Assembly: GCA_965153455.1 (NCBI GenBank)
Contig: OZ234495.1
Span: forward strand, 16,488,875 to 16,552,874
Origin: Sphagnum compactum
Taxonomy: Eukaryota; Bryophyta; Sphagnopsida; Sphagnales
DNA length: 64,000 nt
Reading direction: 5' to 3'
Of the stretch, positions 1-13,054 are shown in pieces (the stretch's first letter is position 1; every line of letters begins with the position of its first letter). Under the pieces are notes generated by a model. It was not told where the DNA came from. It was given only the letters and a program-made list of their open reading frames with translations, and ran no database searches. A program made the translations under genes and the position numbers.

Positions 1-156
1 ACGAGGTGGCTCCGTGAAGCACAACAGGCGACCTTGCTCCTCATCGCTGCTGCTGAAGGCCCTGAGGAAGACCCTAGCTTCCGTTTCTTACCCACCTCAC
101 CCACAGACGAAGAAGCGGAGTCGCTGCCGCCGCCGCTCTCTAGAGACGGTCTGTGA
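1..156 (+). CDS. Possible 3' end of a coding exon, truncated at the window edge
   Basis: Frame 1 is open from base 1 to a TGA at 154-156, giving about 51 residues that begin TRWLREAQQATLLLIAAAEG and end with a Pro/Glu/Asp-rich tail (PLSRDGL). Base composition is far richer in GC than the AT-rich DNA that follows. I do not recognise the protein. It could be the C-terminus of a gene whose body lies upstream, or chance openness in GC-rich 5' leader DNA. The stretch is too short to separate these. Confidence 0.22.
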   Translation, partial: TRWLREAQQATLLLIAAAEGPEEDPSFRFLPTSPTDEEAESLPPPLSRDGL

Positions 157-800
157 AGGTGGGCCGGGCACCTGCTCGGAGGTGTCATCGGCGGACAAAT
201 GAAGGTAGTGCTTCCTCCAGCATTCATTTCTTCTTGCGACGATGGGAAAACGGGTTGGAAAGTCAAGGGACTGCTGTTCATCAGCTTCTCACTCTTGCAC
301 ATTCTTCCTCACACTCCCGTCTCCCACCAGGCTTACTACGGCATGAGATTAAAGCTCCATCTAGACTCCTCCTAAGCATGAATTCAAAAGAAAAAAAAAA
401 ATCCGCAAGACGAAGAAGAAGAAGAAGAAGAAGCAAAAGCAGAAGCAGAAGAAGGAAGGGAAAGAAAAAAGAGGCTGCAGGAAGAGGAAGACGAAGGTAA
501 AAAGAGCTGATCTCCGTGAGAGCCACAGACGACCAAATGTTGCGAAATCGAAACCGAATGGAAAAAAGATAAAAATCGAGACACTTGAGAAACACTCGAT
601 CCAAGTGGCGCGCCAAACTACCACAAAGTATGATCAGGAAGAAGCAAGAATGGATGCCGATGTCGAGGAGGAGCGGAGAGAGAGAGAGAGAGAGAGACGA
701 TCGAAGAAGACGGGAAGATGGTGGAGTAGGAGGAAAAGGCCGGCCAAGGAAAGAGGTCGGGGAGGGATGATACTAACAGGTCACCCACTGATCTTCGGGG
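157..800. repeat. Purine-rich low-complexity tract with AAG and GA microsatellites
   Basis: An AAG/CAG-like run lies at about 385-500 and a GA microsatellite at 676-697. Similar tracts surround the 5' ends of the confirmed genes in this window, so this may be leader or promoter DNA of a neighbour. The long frames here on both strands are homopolymeric (Arg/Lys or Leu/Phe) and are not credible genes. Confidence 0.6.
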
Positions 801-3240
801 TCTGACATCTAGTCAATTTACAAAAGGGGAAACAAAAAGTCAGACGAAGAAGCTCCAATGGTGCTCAGTATGTGGCCCTGCAATTCAAAATCGGATGGCA
901 AAGAAAAGTCAAAACACGCCGGTTTAGCTCACCACAATGTAAGTAAGTATTGGCCATGCATTTTTACACACTGTGCTGAGACCGGTGAAAAGCACAGCAA
1001 AGCTTTCCTTACCACGTGCTGTTTCTTGGCTACATAGTTTGATTATTCCAAACGATATATGGCACGCCACTGCATGAAAGTAAATTAGGGCGATTCCTGA
1101 CTTTTAGTGTGGTCACCACTGTGAATCAGCACCCACCATCGCACCGCCAAAGATGAATGATAAATGAACAGAAAACAATTTTTCGTTGAGTTCCATTTCA
1201 GTAGCTAACCATGGTGATTAGCTTAGCTCATCTCAATTGCTTTTTCTTTTTTTTAAAACCTACCAACTAACAAACAACCCACAAGCAGGTTGTTAGTAGG
1301 TAGGTAGTAAAAACAGCCCTTACCTATGTATAAACCATCTACATACAATACCTAGTAATGTCCTATTTTCTTCCCTATCTACCTATATGAGAGACCTATT
1401 TCCTACAGAATTGGGTTACCAAGGTGAAACCAAATATTAACTCGGTTGAGGTTCATCCACAACTGAGTAATAACAGGCATCCTCCAGTGGATGGATGGTG
1501 CTGGTTCACTGTGGGTCTCTATTAGAAGTCTCTCACCTTTTCAAGTCTCCCACCGATTGCATTGCAGTTTCGGTTTTCTTATGGGTGTGGTTTGAAGAAA
1601 AGTAAATAACTAAACTTGGATGGGAGAAATACATTTGCAGGGACACAAATTGACCACCCATGTAAATGTTTTGCTTACTTTATTTCACTGCATGAAAAAC
1701 GCTTCCCACCCCCCCCCCCACCCACCGTCCACCCCCTTCCCCACTAACCCAAAAGAGAACAAACAGTTGTGAAGCATACTACGGGAAGAAAAATCTTAGA
1801 CCCACAAATGATTTGAAGTGCCTTTTCAACCCTCTAACACAACGGTCGAATGACAAGGCTGCCTTTTTACACCAAATCTTCTTACTTCAAGTTCATTATG
1901 CTGAATAATACCATAGTAAAGCGGCGGCATGGCTTCAGCACATGTTTGTCGAATAATAGATTTAATTTTGAAGATTCCATTTCGAAATAGATATTCCCAA
2001 TGTTTCTTACAAAAGATTTTGCCGTGTTCTTAGACAAAAAAACTGTTCTTTGGAAAAAAAAAAAAAAAAAACTCTGAAAATGTAAGCATTTCTAAAAGCA
2101 ATATATAATTTGTGCTGAAGCCACCAAGGTACTATGGTATTATAGGGAAATGAAGCAACAATTGAAGTACAGTAATGGGCACACATATGATTATTTTTAA
2201 AGTAAGAGAAAATTATATAGTATGAGAAAATGGCACGATGTTATAGACTTCACCTACTCGGTCTTGGATCTTTGCTTTAGCTTTGACTTGGACGACTACA
2301 CAGTGGTGTGCATTTTGACAAAGTCGAATTAAAAAATTATAACATAGTGTTGTGTATTGCTACTTTTAAGTCAAAACACACCACTCTGTGAGGACTAGAA
2401 GGTGGCTAAAGTGGCTGTGGAGTCTCATCTTTTCTTGAAGGGACTCTTTTTTTATGATGCCCACAACAATTTACCATGTTCTTTTCAAATGGGTGAGGAA
2501 CAAAGATTATTTTTAAAATGGGTGAAGAGCAAAGATTGATTGCCGAGGAGAAATGTGGATGACTTCAGCATAAATTTTTATTTTTTTAATTTTGTTGAAT
2601 TTTTTGAAAAAAAAAAATCAACACGATTGTTGAAATTTTCAAAAGTTTAGATTGTAGGAATCTGGAATCGAACACCGGCCTAGAACAAATATGCACATTA
2701 ATCAAACCCCTTGGCTTAAAACAAATATGCACATTAGTTGTGAACACACTAATCACAAGGACAATAAGAGAACTTTGAAGGTAAGCCAAATTTAATAAAT
2801 AAAATTGTTATATGCTGAAAAGATCAAAAATTAATTAAAAACTCATATGACGAATCTTAAATTTTAAAATATACTAATTAGTCGACACTTTTGTGCCAAA
2901 CTCGTTCAATTACTATTAATATGTCATGGTACACTTGGCAGATCCTTTTATAGAAAGCACTAATAAACACGAGCAATGAATTAAATGTGACATCGATCTC
3001 CACACTTTTGCAAAAACAAGTGCCCAACTTAAAAATAATTTGTCAAATTGTTTTTTTTGTACCCAAGTTATGGAAATTTTTTGTTTTATCATCATTAGTA
3101 TCTTATTTTTTTTAAATGAAAAATGTATGATGTAGCAGTTAAGAATCAAGTTTATGACTTTAAGTTTTGGTGTTCATATTTTTTTCCTAATTCTTACTCA
3201 GATGACTTCCTCAAATGAAAACTCCAAAAAAGTCATCCCC
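801..3240. other. Gene-free AT-rich stretch
   Basis: No coding exon is recognisable. Landmarks are an imperfect inverted repeat at about 1258-1309 (CTACCAACTAACAA paired with a later GTTGTTAGTAGGTAG), a C-rich tract around 1709-1742, and an 18-base A run at about 2054-2071. Confidence 0.5.
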
Positions 3241-3539
3241 CGTATAAGATGGTGTTGGGACATGCAACTTGGCCTCACTTCTCAAGCCAAGTTGTTCAAC
3301 AACAAATAACTCCCCAAGGAGAATGCGAATCAAGCCTATCTTTTTCTAAGAGAACTTGGCTATACTTCCTAGAGGAAAGTTCCCAAGGGAAAGCATTGAT
3401 CATTGTGCAGTTTGGTTCATTGTGTTGGCCAAGTTGCTTAAAAGAAGGAAAATAGGTTGAAGCAAGTTGTCAAGGGAGAAGGCGTATGTATTTGGAGCCC
3501 AATGTCTTCCTTAGGGAACTTGCAAATGAGCCCAAGAAT

Positions 3540-3860
3540 TCTTTGAGGAACATGATTTGCCCCAAGCAACACAGAACATGTGGAAACCACACTTTCTCAT
3601 GAAAACTTGGGGCTCACTTGCCTTGAGTAGTCATGTTTCCCCAAGAACTTAGGTCCATTTGCCTCGAGCAACCATGTTTTCCATGGACTTAAGCCCATTT
3701 GTTCCAATCAACCATGTTTCCCATGAACTTAGGCCCATTTGCCTTAATTCTTTTTTAATCATGGTTTCCTTGAGCCCATTTGTCTCCAACAATCATTTTT
3801 CCTTAGGGAATTTGAGCTCACTTGTCCTTAAAAAACATTCCCAATTGGGAGTTGTCATCT
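3540..3860 (+). repeat. Degenerate tandem repeat, about 55-60 bp
   Basis: The phrase GCCCATTTGCCT, followed by CAACCATGTTT and then CCATGAACTTAGG, recurs several times with drift between about 3,590 and 3,830. This is an old minisatellite; upstream sequence from 3,250 has weaker echoes. No protein family is recognised in the overlapping frames. Confidence 0.5.
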
Positions 3861-3899
3861 TCAATTATTCTTCTTGGATAAAAGTCATTCACTAATAAG

Positions 3900-6800
3900 T
3901 TGGCTATAAAAATATTTGAATGTTAAACATCTAACAAATTGAAGAAGTTTTCAACCGCTGAATCACACTTTTTCATTAAAAAACAAAGGACATCTAGAAT
4001 AATTAAATTAGTTTTCATATCTCAAGGGTGAAAACACATTCCAAGGAATCACCCAAGGCACCCAATGGGTGAACATTGCTTGAAATTGCATTTTTATGTT
4101 TTAAAAAAATCAAAAAAAGGAACATAATAATTTGGATTGTCAATATTTTTTTGGAATAGGCTCCGTTGCTTGGAAAGTTTCAATATTTGAAATTCGATGC
4201 AAATCAAAAGTCCATTTGCATATTTAAAACACTCAAACCTTTGTAGTGAACAAATTTATTTGTGTCAAATGTCATTTTTTAATCAAATGTGCATCATTCT
4301 TTCTTTAAATTGAAAAGGATCTTAACATTAATTATTTTTAAAATTTTAAGAATTGAAATTGATCAAATTAGTTTTTACAACGCATTTGAATGCATTTGAT
4401 ACAAACTTGTCTTTGGTTTAAAATTTTATGAATTTTAGACATGTGACTTTAACTGAAGTTATTCATTTTTATGTTCTTAAGAGTACGAATGCATACCTTA
4501 CTGAATAATTATCTAATTTGAAAAAAAAAAAATTTAAAAATACAAAAAATAATGTTTTAGTTTTCAAATTTTTGGGGAAAAATTAATGATGATTTCAACT
4601 TTGATCCTCATTATAATGGTTGTTGAAATTTCATGGTGTTTTTTTTTTTATTCATCTAAAAATGTTAGTTTGTTAATTCATCCAACAATACTAGTTTCTT
4701 TTCATCTAAAAGTGGCGACTTGTTTTTCATTAATCTTGCCCTACTATGAGCATGTTCTTTTGCTACATCAATCATAGGTTTGTGTGGTGATGATTTTAAA
4801 CTTGTATGTGTTGTGGTTGAGTGGTTATGGCAAAACAAAAGACTTTGAATAATATGTTTTCACACACAAATAAAGAGGATTTGGAGGTGACCATAAAATG
4901 TGATTTTGTAGCACAATGCTACGTTGGAGTTGGAACATTCCATGAAGAAAGAAGTTATAAAAAGACTGATGGGGTGACCGAAGAAGCAAATTGAAGTTGT
5001 CTCGCTTGCACCAAAAGTGGAAAAACATGAAGCCAAATCAACATCAAAAAAGATTTGTGCCTTTTCTTCAGGATCCTATTTATGCAATAATGAAATAACA
5101 TAAAGTCTCAAACATGTTTTTATGCTACTTGTAATTGAAATACAAGGTGCTAGGAGAAATGAAGAGCATTTATGAAAATCTGAATATAGACTCTTTAGCT
5201 AAATGGTTCACTACTATAAGAGAGTTGTAATATGGTGTCAAACAATCTATTTTTAAGGAAACGATTGTTTACATTAGGGTGCACAACATTTTTATATCAT
5301 GTCTAAATTTCGTGCACTTGAAGATTATTGGGCTATTCAAAGCACATTGAGACGTTAGTCAACTTGTGTATGTTCCAATAATCCACGGAATGATTAGAAC
5401 TTTCATCCAAAAAAAGGAACTTAATTTATTTAATTACAATAATAATGGATTTAGAGTTTCTTTACGTTGGACATGAAATTGTTTTTTAACCAATTTGGAT
5501 TAGACTTTAAGAAAAACCACCGGTGCTATTTGAAAACTTCTCAATGACTAAGAATTGCAAAGTTTACAAACGGCACAAAAAACAACCTAGTTTGTCAAGG
5601 CATTATCAATTCCACCAAAACTGTTGGTGAACATAAACCAAATATATTCATTTTGTTTGAATAAGAAGAACTCAAACTTGGGCAAAGAAGAGCTCAAAAC
5701 ATGTTTTGGTTCGTGGTATGGAAAATAAACTACAAGTCATAGTTTTAGTATCATCTTCAACTAACCTATTGCCTTTCCAAATTATATTTATTGGATTAAT
5801 AGAGAGAAGCCTTCCTCCTCAGAATCTTGGACAAAAGATGTGTGAAGAAGCTAGATGGCATTTCACATACATAAATAAGGTCATTATTCTAACTTCACAA
5901 CATGCAAAAATTTGTGGAACACATTTTATAGCCATACAAACACCATTATATTCCATTTTCACTACAAGTGGAGCAGATGGGCATGGATAAAGATTCAAAA
6001 TTTATTTGGTTGTTGGATTATTGGAACATCCACGTATCCAAGGGGTTCATCACTTGGGTGAAAGAGATGAATCACAGATTTTGTTTATTTCATCTCGACA
6101 AACTTCATTGGTATATACCAATCAGCGAGTTCATGATATTGCAAAAACTCTTCAAACATGGTTTTAGACAAGAATTCATTGTTCATACAACTAACAACAT
6201 TGACAAGTAGGTATATGTGAAAGAAGCCAAGGACATCAAATTGGACTTTTGTATGTCTATTAAAACCATTACTTTGTTCATGGCTTTTCCAAGCATGGCA
6301 ACATGTGAATTGACTTGACATGATCGAGAGAAAATGTTCAATGTGTGGTTTGGAGCAAGCCTTCAACAAAACATTCCAAACTTGTGCAATGGATGAGCAC
6401 ATGAAAAATCCAATATTCAAAGAAATACCATTTGAAAAAAAAATAGATTAAAAGAGGAAAAAATAGATCTAGATGATAATATTGAAACAATAATGGAAGA
6501 AACATCATCTCAAGTTGCGAAGATCGCAATAGTGAACAAGAATTTCAATATTTATACTTTAAAAAGGTTTGCTAGAAAAATGTACATCCATAGATGATTT
6601 CAAGTAAAATTTTGGTTATATTCAATTTTTAAACAAAAATAAATACATTAATAAAGTGTTCATGTTCTCACTTAAATTAAAATAATTTTTCTATTGTATC
6701 ATGTTGTTCATGTGATTGTGGCATAAGAATACAAGGGGCTGGAAAAACAAGGTTTGCAACCAAAAAACAATTGACAACAACATACCAACGTTTTAAAAAT

Positions 6801-8033
6801 CCTAATGAATTACTTGTTGTAGTTTATCCTTGTTGGTTGGTTTGATCTTCATTGCTCTCTTTTAGTTAGTTCATCTTTGTTCTTAACTTTTCCCTAATTC
6901 TTCCAAGATTATGACCACTACTTCACCATTAACTACAAAACTCTTTTTTTGTGCAGCCTTAATCTTTCATGTTTTCTTCATTACCTTCATGTAGAAGCTC
7001 CTTAACCTCCCTACTTCATGCATTAGCTCACAAGCCTTTTCATGCCACCTTTCCTTGTTCATTATAGTTTAAGAGCTCCAAACCTCCATTGATGCCCCTA
7101 AACCCGACAACTCGTATTTTAATATATATGTGTTCACATGAAAAATCATAGTATGAGGAGAGATTGTCGCACATACACCCTAGTACATACTGACACTCAA
7201 CTTTCTTTTCACATTATTCTGACAATCATGGTAAATAATTTCCAAAAAAAATCATCTTGTTGTTTTTGAATTATTTTATGACGAAGTTGCCCAATGGGTA
7301 TGGTAATATACATTATATATGATTAAGATGTAGTAAAACAAATTTATATCTACCACACATTTGTATACAAACTATGAAATTTAAAAAATATTGGATTTAT
7401 AGACCAACACATGAATGCCACATGTCACATGCAGTATTTAGAAATGGATTAACCTTGGAATTTTAACTCTTTTGATTATGTTTGCACCCTCAAGTACAAT
7501 AATCTTTTTTGAAAATTGATTTTGCGTTAAACATCACTAATGAGCATGTGCATTTTTTGTGTGGAAAACCATGTTGCATTTAACTTGTTGTTCCAATTTA
7601 ATGTTTATTTCCTTTAATAGAGTTTTGCACATTTGACTTGGATGAAATACTAGTGGAGCATATCACGTTGTACAAAACTTATTCAATGTTTTTGGCCAAT
7701 TTATGTGAACGAGCACCTACATTTGTACCTTCACATTTTCAAGTGAGGCCAAAAGAATTATAGTAACCTTGAAAGTGTTAAAAACCTAAATTTGGACTTA
7801 GGGACAAAGTTGATGGATTCCTACACAATTAAATAGAAATATAACATAATATAACAATATAATATGGTGGTGAGATGTTAAATTTGTGAACCTCCTTTAA
7901 AAGGTTGGATGTAGATGATTATATCTATATGTATGAAACTCTCAAAGTAGTTTAGTAGGGAAATATTTTTTATTACCAATGAAAGTAGCTCCATTAGAGT
8001 TAGGCACATATTCCTTGGATGTCAATTTGGTGC
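3900..8033. other. AT-rich intergenic DNA without recognisable genes
   Basis: Only short scattered frames occur, none with a motif I can name. The frames at 5,706-6,210 may be remains of a transposon, but I could not tie them to a family. Confidence 0.45.
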
Positions 8034-8035
8034 TA

Positions 8036-9936
8036 CAGTGAAAACTGTCAGATTGAACACTCGTTCTAAATGAACCCTTCCTTATGTTGAACATTTCGTG
8101 ACGCACGATGATTTTGGCCACATTAATACACTTTCTCAGATGAACCCCATAACTTTGAACATTGAACACAGATTCCAAAACGTTCCACTGAAATAGTCCT
8201 CGTCACATTGAACACTTGCATGAGTCACTTCGTGAGTACAACGGTCATTTCATAATTCATTCTGATTTTGTCGTACAGTAGTTGTAACGCATTCAAGTGT
8301 TGCTCAAAAAAAAAAAAGACACAAACCATGAGTGGGAAGAGAAAGTACACCGAAAAAACATTAGCAAAAAAGGCCAAAGCATTGCAAGATTTGGACAATG
8401 GGATGTTTGTGAGAGCTTGCACTACAAAGTACTATGTCTCCGTCAGTACGATTGTCCACTAGAAAAAGAATAAGAGCAAGATTATAAGTTATATTTCTGA
8501 ATTCACAAGTCATTTTCAGAAAAGACCTGCGCGAATCAGCGACAATGGCAAGGTCATAGATAAAAGAGTTTACGAATGGTTCACCAATGCTCGTTGTCGA
8601 AACATTCTCGTTTCTAGCCCAATTTTGCAAACCAAAGCTTTACAAGTGGCGGCCAGCATTGGTTTGAACGATTTCAGGGCATCGAATGGTTGGTTGGAGG
8701 TGTTTCGCAAGCGCCACTATATACAATTCCGTTTGTTGTCTGGAGAAAGCGCTGGAATGGACGAAAATGTCGTCAACCACTGGAAACAGAACTTGCCCAA
8801 CATTATTCAAGGCTATGACATAAGGGATATCTGGAACGTGGACGAAACTGGACTTCTCTGGAAAGGTGTGCCAAACCGCAGCTTGGTATCACAAGGAGAA
8901 AAGTGCAAAGCAAGCAAGCTGGCCAAGGAGAGACTTACCATTGTTCTTCTCTATTTAGCAACTAGTGAGAAGTTTAAGCCACTGGTGATTGGCAAGTCAT
9001 AGATGCCACAAGCTTTCAACAAACAGTTGCCTCGTCGAATCATTTGGAAGGCAAACTCCAAAGCATGGATGACAGGAACAATAGTTTTGGAATATCTTCA
9101 GAAATTCAACGCCAAAATGCAGATCGAAAACCTGAAGGCCTTTATTCTTCTCGACAACGCTCCTTGTCATCCATAAATGGAGCTTTCCAACGTCAAGCTT
9201 GTTTTCCTTCCACCAAACACGACAACAGGAACCTAGCCTTTGGACTCTGGAATCATACGAAACTTTAAGGTTAAATATCACAAGATGCTTTTTGAATTTC
9301 TTTTATCCCGTGAAGACGTGATTGCTTTAGCTGATGTTATAAAAGAGGTAAATGTTGGTGACGCCATTGACTAGGTCTCTCAAAGCTGGGACCAAGTTGC
9401 TACTTCAACCATTAAAAACTGCTTCCGAAAGGCAAGTCTAAACGAAGTTGCAGCAGAATTAGAACAAGATGACCGACTGGCTCAAGATTAAGAAGAGATG
9501 TTCCATCTTGCTAGAGCAGCAGGAATAAAGGTGGAGGAACAAACTGTAATTGAGGACATTCCAGCTTTTGATACTTTGGATGATGGTTGGGAAGAAGCGA
9601 TCTTGTCTGCGCCACAGGTGGAACTTGAGATTGAAGAGGAAGAACCAGAAATTCTGCTACCCAAGCCAATAGTCACGAAAGCATTAAAAGCATTTCAAAT
9701 TCTTTCGGATTTTACAACAGCTGAGCAGCTGGATGAAATCACTCCATTGTTGTCACAAATGCGCAAGCATCTTGTAAAACGTCAAATGCAAATGTCCAAG
9801 ACTGTGACAATCGATCGGTTCTTTCACAAAACCCAATAAAACACCAATTTTTACTGTCACTCTTAGAATGAACACCTTCTTACTTTGAACACTTTGAACT
9901 GAACATAAGGGTGTTCAATCCAGGCAGGTTTCACTG
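8036..9936 (+). mobile_element. Tigger/pogo-like DNA transposon (Tc1/mariner superfamily), complete but inactive
   Basis: The element starts CAGTGAAAACTG at 8036 and ends with the inverse of CAGTGAAACCTG at 9936. The matched termini run about 25 bp to a shared ATTGAACAC. TA dinucleotides at 8034-8035 and 9937-9938 are the expected target duplication. Short TTGAACA-like motifs recur just inside both ends, like subterminal transposase-binding repeats. The length is 1,901 bp and the interior is one transposase pseudogene. Termini beginning CAGT with a TA duplication are usual for plant pogo-like elements. Confidence 0.9.
8328..9839 (+). pseudogene. Tigger/pogo transposase (CENP-B-type HTH plus DDE) with six in-frame stops
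   Basis: A single frame from ATG 8328 to TAA 9837 would encode about 503 residues. It starts MSGKRKYTEKTLAKKAKALQ (psq/CENP-B-like helix-turn-helix), then has a second DNA-binding stretch (ASNGWLEVFRKRH) and a DDE domain. All three acidic positions are visible: WNVDETG, LLDNAPCHP and PLDSGII. A Glu-rich C-terminal segment follows. Stop codons interrupt at 8460 (TAG), 9000 (TAG), 9174 (TAA), 9234 (TAG), 9372 (TAG) and 9489 (TAA). There is no net frameshift. The stop at 9234 replaces the usual Gln before PLD, and the one at 9372 could be a former Trp; both fit C-to-T decay. Confidence 0.9.
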
Positions 9937-9938
9937 TA

Positions 9939-11622
9939 CTATTGATTTCATGCCTTTGATTTAACCCCAATGGCAAGTTGGCAACTACACTATCACTAAA
10001 TTAACATTCTAGCCCTAGGGGAAATCTTTCACCTCATGTTACCAATGTGCTCTCTAGCATTTCTCCAAAATCGTTCTTGTACACCTAATCAACGACAACC
10101 ATATTGTCCTCTTCCAAAGCCCAAAAGCACAAGACCTACAATGAGCAAACAAAGGAAAAGAAAACATTTTCTTGCAAATAAGGAAAGGTAGCTTGCACAT
10201 TCATTTCTCATGTTTCACAAGATTTTCATATAGGCAATGGTGTGAAATTGACCATGTTTTGGGATCATGTGAAAACTCATTATAAAGAAAACAAGCTTTC
10301 AAGTGATGTTGATAGGCTAGCATGGAGCTTGGAAAGTGAATATGCCAAATCAAACATGAAGTGTCCAAATCTATTGGAGTTTATTTAGTGCTCATGTTGA
10401 ATGAATTAGTGACATCATTTCAACTAGTCAAACCATTGACTTTGCTTCAACCATTCACAATAGCACCAATTGAATGAAGTCTTGCTCTGAGCATGCCTAC
10501 AACATCCCAACTAGTTTTTGAAGATTTTAATGCAAAATTTAGTGAAATTGTTTGAAGCCCATCTCTAAAGCCATACATTTTAATTTGTAACACTTGAGTT
10601 CATACAAAAAATCCTAAAGAATGAAGTACCATTTAAAAATATTCTTGGACTTTTTGTTCAAGTGTTGCAACCCAAAGCTTGATGGGTTTTTTAAAAAAAT
10701 TGTTTGTGGAAATGTTTTTCTCTTTTCAAACACATTAGGCTTTTTCTTATCTTTGTTCATGCCCTAACAAAATAACAATCAATTACAATGGTAAGATGCA
10801 TGATATTTGGAGACTACAATGTGTCATGAGAATGTGTTTATGTTTTTAAAGTTCATTACACTATTCATTCTAGTTTTTTTTCATTGAACAACAATGAAAC
10901 CATGAACTTTGTTAATTTGACTAGTTTTGTTATGTTCATGTTTTGCTAGTGTTCACTGAAGGTAGCACAACACCATTGTTGTGATTCAATCTAAATACTG
11001 CTGTTGAAAGCTGGCACATGTTTCTGACACTATTCTCTGATACCATTGGCAACAAGTATGCAATCTCCAAGGTGGCTTGGAGGTCTGCAAGCTCACAACC
11101 CTAAGTGCACTGTCTGTCCCCAACAACACACTAAGTTCTGCAACATGATAGAAACAACAGCAATCTGATATTGGAAAAAAGCCAAAAGGCAGAAATTCCA
11201 GACTACAGGTCATTTAGCAAATTACCTCTGCATTGAAGTACAATTGTTGCAGGAAATCCTGTACCAAAAATTACAATTGAACACAAACCCCTAGGAATGC
11301 ATCAGAATGATTTTGGTTGAGCCCTATGATATGCTTCACTGGAGCACAGAAATTGATAGTTAAATAAACTGAAGAAGGGGTCAAAAGTCTTCATGAACCA
11401 ATCGCACATCTCTGAGAGCAATGGAGAGGGGGATCAATGCAATGGAACAAAAATGGAGCAAAACCCAACTGCTGTTCCTACCAAAGACCACTTTGCATGC
11501 CAAAAAAGATGAATATTTTTCCTGGTTCTCATCAATGATATCATGATTGTTGTCACTTCAGCATCTCAAGCTTGCAAAACTGATGTGTGAAAGCAGTGCA
11601 TTAGTAGAATGGCAGTGAGTAG
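9939..11622. other. AT-rich intergenic DNA downstream of ARPC5
   Basis: No exon is recognised. The part nearest 11,600 is presumably the 3' UTR and terminator region of the minus-strand ARPC5 gene. Composition changes from AT-rich to balanced at about 11 kb. Confidence 0.45.
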
Positions 11623-13054
11623 CTATACTACATTACGAGTATCAGAGATAGCACGCATGATGCAGCCCATGCCTGCTTTTTCTGTGAGCTTTTCATGCAG
11701 TTTCAGGCACAGATCACATGTAATCCTGTCTCCTGTTGCTAGCCCCCGATACAAATACCTGCCACAGGCTCCTCCATGACAGGGTTAAACTATGGTACTG
11801 AGGTTCAAAGAAGAAGGAACTACAAAAGCTTAATACTGAAGATTCCCTGGCTCAGAGAAGGGAGATTGCACCTTCTTACAAGAAACAGTATTGGCAGATC
11901 AAAGTTTTAGCTTGAAGGAGATTGTGCCATTCTTACAAGAATACAAAATGCAGATAAAAACTCTGGCCCCGCATTATGATCAAAGAAGGTCAGAATTTTA
12001 ATTGAGTGCGAAAGACTCACTTCATGAGAATGTCAAAGTATTCAGGGTTCAAGGTTGCCAGCAATGCCTCTCCATCCTTTGATGCCATCAACACCCGATG
12101 TACCAGAATCCAATTGGCTGACTGCACACCACCATACCTTACTCTCCTTTTAGCAGCTCCCCTTCACAACTCCTCACATTTTAGCATAAGCAAAGATGCA
12201 TGAAAACCTTGTGATTCTTCCTCTTCTTCTTCATTTATGGATTGTTTCAAATTCTAGCAGCTGCTCAAAGTTGGGAGTTTTTGTGGAGTTTCACTAAAAC
12301 CTCAAACTGGAGCTTTCTTCTTCTTCTCATGGTTTTTACTGTTCCCAGATAGCAAGATGCTTAATCAGAAGAAGCTGAGGGTGAAGAAAAGCAGCAATCT
12401 GACATGTACGAGAACTTCATTTACCTCTGACAGAGTAGAAATGTAGCAAACCCTTGGGAGTCTAAGAAGATTTCCATGCAGCAAATTCAGACCATCAGAT
12501 TTCTATGATGAGCAAAAGCATCAGAAAGACATGCTCACCTTGCAGCGCTCATCCTTGGTTCTTGAAGGAGCATCTTGAAGTGCTGTCTCTAACGCCTCTG
12601 TATACTGTGGCCTGCAGACAGATAGTCGTGTTTCTTGGTGGTTGAGAAGATCAAAAGCATGATGTCAATTTCAGTAGTCTGGTACACAGCCAAAATCCAT
12701 TTCTTTTGTTCCTCTTGGAAAACAGATCTTCATTCATAATGGCAACAACAACAACGAAGGCACCGATCGGAAAAATTCAGTGTTCTTTGTTCTTTTCCCC
12801 CCTGTTTTTCTCTGCAAAATCTCTCGCAGTTTTTCAGATCCATCTACAAGCAGTAGAGGGACCGAATGGGGAACAACGAAAGGAAGAAGGAGAAAACGAG
12901 GGAGGGACGGAGGGAGGAACACTGACAGACGCAGCAGACGCTCCACCTGACGCGACTTGCTCTCAATGCGTGCAATGATCACCTCGGGACTCTCAGTCTC
13001 GATGAAAGTATCGGCATCCTGTACACTAGACGTAGCATCCTCCTCGTCCGCCAT
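11623..13054 (-). CDS. ARPC5: Arp2/3 complex subunit 5 (ARPC5, p16)
   Basis: A four-exon gene encoding 145 aa. ARPC5 is the smallest Arp2/3 subunit and helps nucleate branched actin in the cytoplasm. CDS exons are 12927-13054, 12539-12611, 12021-12121 and 11623-11758, all with GT-AG junctions and closing phases. The protein runs MADEEDATSS, then IARIESKSRQVERLL, PQYTEALETALQDAP, TKDERCKSANWILVHRVLM, NPEYFDILMKYLYRGLATG and CDLCLKLHEKLTEKAG, the full order expected of the family. Plant ARPC5 is about 130-140 aa, so only a short acidic N-terminal extension is added. The ATG at 13054 is the first ATG of the frame; the codon 12 bases upstream is GTG. It shares a divergent promoter with the O-fucosyltransferase gene. 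Confidence 0.93.

Noticed and set aside
281-624. Minus-strand frames rich in Leu/Phe near the left edge
   Set aside because: These are translations of an AAG-type purine tract, with no family similarity.
5706-6420. Cluster of medium frames on both strands
   Set aside because: No conserved motif could be assigned; probably a decayed transposon, but I cannot support a family.
12006-12203. Plus-strand frame across ARPC5 exon 3
   Set aside because: It is the shadow of a minus-strand exon whose reading matches ARPC5.
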